DNA from: M3007 sp041736625
GTDB taxonomy: Bacteria; Bacteroidota; Bacteroidia; Chitinophagales; Saprospiraceae
DNA length: 14,213 nt
Reading direction: 5' to 3'
Assembly: GCA_041736625.1 (NCBI GenBank)
Contig: JBGSTG010000066.1
Coordinates: forward strand, 1 to 14,213
Part shown: piece by piece, positions 1 to 6,674 of the stretch
Position numbering within the stretch: the first letter of the stretch is position 1
Layout: every line of letters begins with the position of its first letter
Position numbers and translations under genes: made by a program
The notes under the pieces: generated by a model
Seen by the model: only the letters and a program-made list of their open reading frames with translations
The model's database searches: none
Told to the model about the DNA's origin: nothing

Positions 1-147
1 GGATTTCGCTTTTTGCGAAATCCTGGGAGGGGGGATTTTTTTTAATCTGTCAGGTCAGTTCGCGCCCGCCGCATCCCCCCCCCCAGGATTTCGCTTTTTG
101 CGAAATCCTGGGAGGGGGGATTTTTTTTAATCTGTCAGGTCAGTTCG
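1..147. repeat. Tandem direct duplication, 62-bp exact core, 85-bp period
   Basis: Bases 1-62 are repeated exactly at 86-147. Each copy holds a hairpin with arms GGATTTCGC and GCGAAATCC around a T5 loop, a G-rich strand, a T8 tract, and the sequence that in copy 2 is the stop codon and last Asn codon of the minus-strand protease. Similarity continues less exactly past 62 (63-76 against 148-164, with three bases missing and a T/C change), so the duplicated unit included about the last seven codons of the protease. The window begins exactly inside copy 1, so more copies may lie to the left, or this may be a contig edge at a repeat. Confidence 0.9.
75..128 (+). terminator. Intrinsic terminator-like hairpin (copy 2)
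   Basis: Arms 75-94 and 100-119 pair at 19 of 20 positions around a TTTTT loop and are followed by A and eight T residues at 121-128, the textbook layout for a rho-independent terminator of plus-strand transcription. The left arm includes a run of ten C. A truncated copy, with the T tract at 36-43, lies at 1-43. Read on the minus strand, the hairpin has an A tract before it and no T tract after it, so it would serve a plus-strand gene converging on the protease from outside the window better than the protease itself. Confidence 0.65.
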
Positions 148-1675
148 TCGCGCCTGCCGCATTCACCCTTCCCCAGCCGAAATTCCCATTCCGGTTCGGG
201 TAGTAGTTGCCGTTGACTTTTAGCCGGTCGTACACCTGCTGGCGGCTCCAGCCGGGGTATTTAGCCCAAACGAGAGCAGCAATACCGGCGGTGGAAGCGG
301 TAGCCACGGATGAGCCGCCCACCGTTGAGGGGTCGTTGCCGCTGTCGGCGAGGGAGAGCGGGGTGCGTTCGTTTGCCGCTTTTTCCATCACCAACACAAA
401 ATCCACTTTCCCTCCCTGGTGGCAGGTCGAGCACCGTGTGTTCAGGTTGTCCTTTACGCCAGTGACGGCAATGCATTCGGCGAGGCTGGCCGGATAAATG
501 ACGCCCACCCAGCCGCCGGTCCAGGAAAACGACGTTCCGGCGGCGCAGAAAATCATTTTGCCTTTGTTGTAGGCGTATTTAATGGCGTCGCGCATCTGGG
601 AGGAGCTGGTCAGGCGGCCCATGCTCATGCTGATGATTCGGACTTCGGCCGTGTTGCCGGCGAGGGTAAACGCGTCGGATACGCCTTTGACTTCGCGGCT
701 CTCGTCGAGGAATACGTCGGCGGCGGCGCGCACAGACGTGATGTCGCAGTTGTAGGCGATGCCGGTAGCGGCGCCGTCGGTGCCGCGCGGCGCGGCGCAG
801 GCGCCGATCATGGAAGTGCCGTGACCACAGCCGTCGTCGGGGGTTTCCACCGGGCCGACGGGCAGGCCCAGGAAGGTCTTGCGCGGCAGGGTGACCAGTT
901 TCTGGATGTTTCGACCGGTGGAAAGTCCTTGGTTGAATTGCTCGCCAAGGTTGTCCTGTTCAAAGCTCGCGCCCGTGTCGATGATCATGATGCGGACGTT
1001 ATCGCCGGTGCTGTTGCTCCACGCCGAGGTGATGTTGTGGTAAGTGTGGTTCCACGATTGCTTGGTGCTGGGGGCGATGGTGGTGTAATCGGCGGGGGTG
1101 CTCAGTCCCGGTTCGGGGGTGTTGCTGTCGCAGCCTGATCCGGAGCGGTCGGTGGCGCCTTCGGCCATGCCCGGTTCGTATCCCATCGGTTCGGCGTAGC
1201 GCACGAGGGGGGAGTTGCGCAGAAGTGCAATGGTTTGCGGATTGCGTACGTACACATCGACCACAGGCAGCACCGCCTCGGGGTAGGCGATCAGGTCCTC
1301 GGCGTCGAGGGTGGGATCGAGCCTGCGTTCGCTTTCCAGGATCAGGTTGAGCACCTGGTTGCGCGCTTCGGCCCAATTGGGCGACTGGATGTCGATCTCG
1401 TGGATGCGATCCAGGACATTTTGCTCGCCGGCGGGTTGATAACCCATTGAAAGCACGTAATCGCTGTTGGCGAGCGCCGTCCACACGTACGTGTCGCTAG
1501 CCCACGCCCACTGGAATGTGCCTTCCGACAGCAGCTTTTCCCGGATGAGGGCGTCCAGTTCGGTGGGGTCAGGAATTTCGCTTTCTGCGGGGGTGAGGGG
1601 CTGCTCGGATTTTCGGCAAGTCCATAAGCCAAAGGACAGCACCAGGAGCAGGGCAAAGGCAATCAGTTTGTTCAT
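140..1675 (-). CDS. Subtilisin-like serine protease (S8), probable lipoprotein
   Basis: A 511-residue subtilase. I place the start at the ATG at 1675 because it begins a typical signal sequence (Met-Asn-Lys-Leu, hydrophobic core, then a Cys at residue 20). The next start candidate 18 codons upstream would put charged and aromatic residues before the signal. The Cys context (Leu-Trp-Thr-Cys) is a weak lipobox, so outer-membrane lipoprotein is plausible but not certain. Residues about 35-190 look like a propeptide or N-terminal extension. The catalytic domain covers about 205-505, with Asp233 in IIDTGAS, His285 in GHGTS and Ser456 in GGSSVATAS. The oxyanion-hole Asn, normally in AAGN, is replaced by Thr381 (CAAGTS). 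About seven Cys in the mature domain suggest disulfides. There is no T9SS tail: the protein ends just after the catalytic fold. It diverges from the TonB receptor gene. The last codons lie inside the 62-bp duplication. The family is certain, the substrate unknown, and activity slightly in doubt because of the Thr. Confidence 0.93.
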   Translation of the reverse strand: MNKLIAFALLLVLSFGLWTCRKSEQPLTPAESEIPDPTELDALIREKLLSEGTFQWAWASDTYVWTALANSDYVLSMGYQPAGEQNVLDRIHEIDIQSPNWAEARNQVLNLILESERRLDPTLDAEDLIAYPEAVLPVVDVYVRNPQTIALLRNSPLVRYAEPMGYEPGMAEGATDRSGSGCDSNTPEPGLSTPADYTTIAPSTKQSWNHTYHNITSAWSNSTGDNVRIMIIDTGASFEQDNLGEQFNQGLSTGRNIQKLVTLPRKTFLGLPVGPVETPDDGCGHGTSMIGACAAPRGTDGAATGIAYNCDITSVRAAADVFLDESREVKGVSDAFTLAGNTAEVRIISMSMGRLTSSSQMRDAIKYAYNKGKMIFCAAGTSFSWTGGWVGVIYPASLAECIAVTGVKDNLNTRCSTCHQGGKVDFVLVMEKAANERTPLSLADSGNDPSTVGGSSVATASTAGIAALVWAKYPGWSRQQVYDRLKVNGNYYPNRNGNFGWGRVNAAGATN

Positions 1676-1799
1676 AACAATTGGTTTAAGGTAAATCAAG
1701 ATACGGCGAAAGTAGGGTTTCTCCCACAATAAAATGCATTAAATAAAAAGTTATGTGAGATTTTGCAAAATTTACACGAACAACCGTTTACCATATCTT

Positions 1800-1807
1800 T
1801 ACATTTG
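1800..1807 (+). promoter_or_regulatory. Candidate Bacteroidota -7 box for the TonB receptor operon
   Basis: TACATTTG matches the Bacteroidota sigma-A -7 consensus TAnnTTTG and lies 45 bp before the ATG at 1853, which would leave a leader of about 35-40 bases. No good TTTG -33 element is found 19-21 bp upstream; the nearest candidate is TTTA at 1771-1774 with a 25-bp gap. A 12-bp perfect palindrome (ATTTTGCAAAAT, 1760-1771) lies just upstream and could be an operator, but such AT palindromes are common by chance. Confidence 0.4.
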
Positions 1808-1852
1808 TGACAGGGAAACGGGTGTTTGCCCTTTATCTTATGTGTGCTCGAT

Positions 1853-4777
1853 ATGAATAACAACCTGTTGATGTGGAGACTCCTGTGGAGTTTCTGTGTG
1901 GTGATTTCCTGCTCCCAACTATCCGCTCAGGAAATAGAGATCACCGGAAAAGTGAGCGACGCCACTAACGGAGAGGAGCTCATTGGCGCTGCAATCGGCT
2001 TGCTGGATGCCACAGGCGGCGCTATCACCAATTACGAAGGGCGGTTTACGCTCAAGGTTCAGTCGTTGCCCGTCACGCTGCGCATTGCCTATACCGGCTA
2101 CCAAACCCAGGAGCGAACGGTCCAAAATGCCGGAGAGCGTTTGGACATTCGGATGCAACAAAGCGCGATGTTGATCAGCGAAACGGTCGTTACGGGCCAG
2201 CGCATCGACGACAAGCAAAAAGCCGCCCCCCTCACCGTCGAGAAACTGGATGCCATCGCCATCAAAGAAACCCCTGCACTCAGTTTTTACAACAGTCTGG
2301 GCAACCTCAAAGGCGTAGACCTGACCACCGCCTCGCTCGGCTTCACCATCATCAACACCCGGGGGTTCAACTCCACGAGTCCGGTGCGTTCCCTGCAGTT
2401 GATCGACGGGGTGGACAACCAGGCGCCGGGGCTCAACTTCTCCCTGGGCAACTTCCTGGGCGCCAGCGAACTCGATGTGAACAGCGTGGAACTGATTCAG
2501 GGCGCCAGCTCGGCCTTTTACGGCCCAAACGCTTTTAACGGCGTGATCTCCATGGAGACCAAAGACCCGTTTATCCACAAAGGCATCGCCGCCTCCGCCA
2601 GAATTGGCGAGCGCGAGCTCTTCGACGGCGCCGTGCGCTGGGCCGACGCATACAAGAACAAAAGCGGCCAGGAGTTTTTCGCCGCCAAGCTCAACTTTTA
2701 TTACCTCCAGGCGTACGATTGGGTGGCCGACAACTACGACCCGGTGTACGAGTCGCGCAGCGCGGCCGACAACCCCGGCCGGTTCGACGCCGTGAACAGC
2801 TACGGCGACGAGTACCAGGCCCTGTACGACCGCACCGGCGATTCCCCCTGGGCGCCCTCCTACGGCATGCAGGTGTACCACCGCACCGGATACAAGGAAG
2901 TGGACCTGGTGGATTACAACACGCAGAACATCAAAGCAAACGCGGCCCTGCACTTCCGCCTCAACCCGGCCAAAGGGTTTGAATCACAGGAAATTATCCT
3001 GGCCTCCAATTTCGGTTCCGGTACAACCGTTTATCAGGGCGACAACCGGTTCAGCCTGCGCGATATCCTGTTTTTCCAAAACCGCCTCGAATGGCGGAAA
3101 AAAGACCGGTTTTTCGTGCGTGCCTACGCTACCCACGAAGACGCCGGAGACTCCTTCGATCCGTATTTCACCGCCCTGCGTCTGCAGGAAGCCTCCAAAA
3201 CCGACAAGCAGTTCGCCGACGACTACCGCAACTACTGGGTGAACACCGGCAAATACAACCAACGCATGATAGAACTGGGGTACCCCCAACTGGTGTTCGA
3301 CCCCATCACGTTCGAAGCTACTTTCGACGATGCCGCCGCCAACCAGTGGTTTATCGATTACCAGGACTCCCTCGCCGCCTGGCACGCCGTCACCGAACAG
3401 GTTTCCAATCAGGAATCCAGGCTGCCCGGCGTAACCACCGAAGCCTTTTACGAACCCGGCACCGACCGTTTCGAGCAGGAGTTCGACCGCATTACCTCCA
3501 CCAAAAGCGGTGCGGCCGGCGGCACCCGCTTTTTCGACAAATCGGCCCTCTACCACACCCAGGGCGAGTACGTTTTTACCCCCGGATGGCTCAATTACTG
3601 GCGTGTAGGCGGTAATGTCCGCTGGTACCGACCCTATTCGGAAGGAACGATTTTCTCCGATACGCTCCAGTACACGCGCGACGCCCAGGGCAACCCCATA
3701 GACTCTTCGTACGAGCGCATCACCAACTTCGAGTTCGGCATGTACACCGGCGTGGAAAAGAAGGTGATGGACGATAAAATCATCCTCGGCGCCGCCCTGC
3801 GCGCCGACAAGAACCAGAACTTCGACTGGATCGCCACACCCGCCGCCTCGATCGTGTACAACCCCAATCCCAAAGACTTCTACCGTCTCAGCTTCTCCGC
3901 TGCGGTGCGCAACCCGACCCTCACCGACCAGTATCTGCTCCTCGATGTGGGCCGCGCCACCCTGCTCGGTAACCTCAACGGGTTCGACAGCCTGGTGACC
4001 GTTGAGTCGCTCACCGACGCCCTCACAGAAAACAGCCTCGCCCGGCTGGAATACTTCAACGTAGCCCCCATCATGCCCGAAAAGGTGCGCACCATAGAGG
4101 TGGGATACCGCTCTACGTGGTGGAACCAGGTGTACGTCGACGCCGGCTACTACTTCAGTCTTTACAAGGATTTTATCGGGTACAACATCGGCGTAGACGT
4201 GCCGGTGGCCGCCGGACTCATCGACGTGACCAACATTGAAGCCTACCGCGTGTCGGCAAACTCCACGAACACGGTCACCACCCAGGGTTTTAACATCGGT
4301 ATGAATTACTTCTTCAACAACTATTACCAACTCTCCGGAAACTACTCCTGGAACAAACTCACCCGAACCGACGAGAACGACCCCATCATCCCGGCTTTCA
4401 ACACACCGGAGCACAAATTCAACGTCGGCTTTTCGTGGCGCGACCTGCCGATGTTCGGCCTCAAACGAACCGGTTTTAACGTTACCTACAAGTGGATTCA
4501 AGGCTTTATCTTTGAGGGGTCGCCCCAATTCACCGGATTCATCCCCACATACGATATGGTCGACGCCCAGTGGAACGTCACCTTCGAACGAATCCACACC
4601 ACCCTCAAACTCGGAGCGACCAACCTGTTCGGCATCGCCCCCATCGTCGAAACCGATGGGTCCTTTGGCGACAAGATGGACGCCGCCTTCAACAACCGGC
4701 AGTTCCAAACCTACGGCGGCCCCCGCATCGGTCGAATGGCGTACATCGGGCTGACGTACGATTTCAGAAAAAAATAG
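1853..4777 (+). CDS. TonB-dependent outer-membrane receptor
   Basis: A 974-residue receptor. I chose the ATG at 1853 over an in-frame TTG at 1826 because it starts a normal signal peptide (about residues 1-25, cleavage near Ser-Ala-Gln). Residues about 28-105 form a carboxypeptidase-regulatory-like (CarboxypepD_reg) domain (ITGKVSDATNGEELIGA). An ETVVTG motif at 110-115 follows, then the plug at about 118-238 (RGFNSTSP, LIDGVDNQ, VELIQGASSAFYGPNAFNG). The rest is a 22-strand-type barrel ending in an alternating aromatic strand (YIGLTYDF) near the C-terminus, as needed for BAM insertion. It would import an unknown ligand across the outer membrane using TonB energy. The length is usual for the family. 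No SusD partner follows; instead an exported hydrolase-like gene starts 27 bp downstream, apparently in the same operon. That suggests capture or processing of a common substrate, which is inference. GC is high (about 57-67% in rows I counted). Confidence 0.95.
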   Translation: MNNNLLMWRLLWSFCVVISCSQLSAQEIEITGKVSDATNGEELIGAAIGLLDATGGAITNYEGRFTLKVQSLPVTLRIAYTGYQTQERTVQNAGERLDIRMQQSAMLISETVVTGQRIDDKQKAAPLTVEKLDAIAIKETPALSFYNSLGNLKGVDLTTASLGFTIINTRGFNSTSPVRSLQLIDGVDNQAPGLNFSLGNFLGASELDVNSVELIQGASSAFYGPNAFNGVISMETKDPFIHKGIAASARIGERELFDGAVRWADAYKNKSGQEFFAAKLNFYYLQAYDWVADNYDPVYESRSAADNPGRFDAVNSYGDEYQALYDRTGDSPWAPSYGMQVYHRTGYKEVDLVDYNTQNIKANAALHFRLNPAKGFESQEIILASNFGSGTTVYQGDNRFSLRDILFFQNRLEWRKKDRFFVRAYATHEDAGDSFDPYFTALRLQEASKTDKQFADDYRNYWVNTGKYNQRMIELGYPQLVFDPITFEATFDDAAANQWFIDYQDSLAAWHAVTEQVSNQESRLPGVTTEAFYEPGTDRFEQEFDRITSTKSGAAGGTRFFDKSALYHTQGEYVFTPGWLNYWRVGGNVRWYRPYSEGTIFSDTLQYTRDAQGNPIDSSYERITNFEFGMYTGVEKKVMDDKIILGAALRADKNQNFDWIATPAASIVYNPNPKDFYRLSFSAAVRNPTLTDQYLLLDVGRATLLGNLNGFDSLVTVESLTDALTENSLARLEYFNVAPIMPEKVRTIEVGYRSTWWNQVYVDAGYYFSLYKDFIGYNIGVDVPVAAGLIDVTNIEAYRVSANSTNTVTTQGFNIGMNYFFNNYYQLSGNYSWNKLTRTDENDPIIPAFNTPEHKFNVGFSWRDLPMFGLKRTGFNVTYKWIQGFIFEGSPQFTGFIPTYDMVDAQWNVTFERIHTTLKLGATNLFGIAPIVETDGSFGDKMDAAFNNRQFQTYGGPRIGRMAYIGLTYDFRKK

Positions 4778-4804
4778 CAACATTTCAATAACTAACTACA
4801 AATC

Positions 4805-6406
4805 ATGAAGCAACTACTGACAACCCTTTTCGTTTGTCTGCTCATGCAGGCCCAAACCTTTGCCCAGACCCGCTACCTGGATCCGGTGTTCAACAATGTA
4901 AAAGTGACCGACGGCGTCGTTTACGGCAACAATGCCACCGTGCTGTTATTCACAGTCTTCGACGAGGCCATCCCTGAAGACCTGGTGATGGATATTTACG
5001 AACCGGAAGGCGACACCGAAACGGCCCGCCCCCTGGTGCTGTATTTCCACACCGGCAACTTTTCCCCGTTCATCAACCCGTCAACCGGCGCCCCCGGCTT
5101 CAACGGCTCCTGCGGCGGTACCCGCAAGGACTCGGCCGCGGTCGAAATGTGCACACGCCTGGCCAAAATGGGCTTCGTCGTCGCCTCCTGCGACTACCGC
5201 CTCGGCTGGCAGCCCACCAACCCGGATGAACTCCTGCGCCGCTTCTCGCTCATCAACGCCGCCTACCGCGGCGTGCAGGACGCCCGCACCGCCATCCGCT
5301 TCTTCCGCCGCAATGCCGACGTAGACGGAAACGAATACAAGGTGGACACAGAGCGCATCTCCATCTGGGGACAGGGCACAGGCGGGTACATCAGCTACGC
5401 CATGGCAACGCTCGACGATTACCTGAAAATTCCCACGGCATCCTCAGACGTCGGCAAGTTCCTCTGGAAAGTACCCAACACCAACACGCCCGACCCCACC
5501 GACAGCATCATCGTGCCCATGGTGCTGGAGAGCGTGAACGGCGACATCAACGGTACTTCATACGGGGTAACCTCCGCCACCACCGTGCCCAACCCGAACG
5601 ACACCCTCTGCTACCCGAACCACGTGGGTTACAGCTCCGACTTCCACCTGATGGTGAACATGGGCGGCGCCCTGGGCGACTCCTCCTGGGTAGATCCCGG
5701 CCAGGTGCCCATGATCTCCTTCCAGGTGCCCACCGACCCGTTTGCGCCCTACACGGAAGGTATCCTCACCGTGCCCGGCGTCAACTTCCAGGTGGTGGAG
5801 GTGCAAGGCGCTTACGTCGTTCAGAAAATGCAGGATGACTTCAACAACAACGATGTCTTTGCCAACCTGACGCTCGACCTGAGCGATGCACAGCAATCCG
5901 CTTTTGACCGCTCTCCGGCAGGCCTGCAGGAACTGCGCGCCGGGCTCTATCCCTTCGTGCGCAGTAGCCCGTTCGACTCCGCGCCGTGGGAATGGTCGGA
6001 TGCGGTGCCGGGTAACCCCACCTGCAACGTCGGTCCGGCCGCCAAAGCCATAGCACTTGACCACATCGACACCATCATGCGTTTCGTGGCGCCCCGCGCC
6101 TGCTACGCCCTGGGCATCCAGCCCTGCATCGACGCCATCGTGAGCGCCCGGGAGCCCCTGGCCACCCAGGTGCAGGTAACCCTCGCCCCCAACCCGGCCG
6201 TCAGCCAGGTGTTGATCCAGGCGCCGGAAGATAAAACCATCCTCAACCTGCAGGTGATCGACGCCATGGGCCGCGTGGTGCGCGACGTACCGGCCGTGAA
6301 CAACAACAACTACCTCCTGCAACGCAACGGCCTGACCGCCGGTAATTACGTGGTGGTGGTTCGTTTTGAGGAAGGCGTGGTGGCCAAAGTGCTGCGAATG
6401 GAATAA
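4805..6406 (+). CDS. T9SS-exported alpha/beta-hydrolase (carboxylesterase-like), nucleophile Ser replaced by Gly
   Basis: A 533-residue protein. Residues 1-20 are a signal peptide (cleavage near Thr-Phe-Ala/Gln). Residues about 45-440 resemble an esterase/lipase alpha/beta-hydrolase: LVLYFHTGNF (77-86) lies where an HGGG-type oxyanion motif is expected, DYRLGW at 130-135, and GVQDARTAIRFFRRNA at 156-171 is the helix typical just before the nucleophile elbow. The elbow itself reads WGQGTGG (188-194), so the residue expected to be the catalytic Ser is Gly191 (GGC, one base from AGC). PTDPFAPY at 309-316 may hold the acid residue. Residues about 458-533 form a type A T9SS sorting domain (LAPNPA, VIDAMGRVV, GLTAGNYVVVV), removed on secretion or used for anchoring. 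The gene is co-transcribed with the TonB receptor by spacing and is followed by a terminator. It could be a pseudoenzyme/binding protein, or a member of a subfamily with another nucleophile. Confidence 0.85.
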   Translation: MKQLLTTLFVCLLMQAQTFAQTRYLDPVFNNVKVTDGVVYGNNATVLLFTVFDEAIPEDLVMDIYEPEGDTETARPLVLYFHTGNFSPFINPSTGAPGFNGSCGGTRKDSAAVEMCTRLAKMGFVVASCDYRLGWQPTNPDELLRRFSLINAAYRGVQDARTAIRFFRRNADVDGNEYKVDTERISIWGQGTGGYISYAMATLDDYLKIPTASSDVGKFLWKVPNTNTPDPTDSIIVPMVLESVNGDINGTSYGVTSATTVPNPNDTLCYPNHVGYSSDFHLMVNMGGALGDSSWVDPGQVPMISFQVPTDPFAPYTEGILTVPGVNFQVVEVQGAYVVQKMQDDFNNNDVFANLTLDLSDAQQSAFDRSPAGLQELRAGLYPFVRSSPFDSAPWEWSDAVPGNPTCNVGPAAKAIALDHIDTIMRFVAPRACYALGIQPCIDAIVSAREPLATQVQVTLAPNPAVSQVLIQAPEDKTILNLQVIDAMGRVVRDVPAVNNNNYLLQRNGLTAGNYVVVVRFEEGVVAKVLRME

Positions 6407-6435
6407 TGCCGAAAGTGAATTTCCAATAAGGTATG

Positions 6436-6476
6436 TGCCGCCTCATAAGTCAAGCTTGTGGGGCGGCATTTTATTT
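6436..6476 (+). terminator. Rho-independent terminator of the receptor-hydrolase operon
   Basis: Arms TGCCGCCTCA (6436-6445) and TGGGGCGGCA (6459-6468) pair over ten positions with one G-U wobble around a 13-base loop and are followed by TTTTATTTT. It lies 30 bp after the hydrolase stop codon. Confidence 0.85.
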
Positions 6477-6562
6477 TGAGTTGTCCAGATGGATATGCCA
6501 AATTAAATGTGCGTCACAATATATTTACGCGATAATTTCGATATGATATTTTGTATAATTTG

Positions 6563-6594
6563 TTTGTTTGGATCAAACTGAAATATTAAATTTG
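6563..6594 (+). promoter_or_regulatory. Bacteroidota-type promoter for the beta-helix gene
   Basis: TTTG at 6563-6566, a 20-bp spacer, then TAAATTTG at 6587-6594. This matches the established TTTG / TAnnTTTG consensus at its preferred spacing. Transcription would start near 6600, giving a leader of about 75 bases before the ATG at 6675. The surrounding DNA (6480-6600) is AT-rich. It follows a terminator, so the gene is transcribed independently of the receptor operon. Confidence 0.7.
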
Positions 6595-6674
6595 CACTGT
6601 GTTTTTGGAAGTTAAGTGCGCCGCAAAGCACCATAATAATCCGTCCAGCCGATTTTTCACCAAATTCCGATATT

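Noticed and set aside
415..435. CxxCH-like motif (CSTCH) in the protease, the form of a haem c attachment site
   Set aside because: It is a single motif within a normal subtilase fold that has several other Cys; no other cytochrome features are present, so disulfide or chance is likelier.
419..1138. Plus-strand open frame opposite the subtilase
   Set aside because: Ala/Gly/Val-rich shadow of the protease coding strand; the protease has all catalytic motifs.
1826..1852. TTG at 1826 as start of the TonB receptor
   Set aside because: It adds nine residues before a complete signal peptide that starts at the ATG at 1853, and it lies very close to the likely transcription start.
1919..2953. Second antisense open frame over the receptor's N-terminal part
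   Set aside because: Same reason: shadow of the receptor reading frame, low-complexity Val/Gly/His-rich translation.
2984..4783. Long open frame antisense to the TonB receptor (about 600 codons)
   Set aside because: It lies wholly opposite a clear receptor gene in high-GC DNA, where antisense frames stay open by codon bias. Its translation has no recognisable domain or signal.
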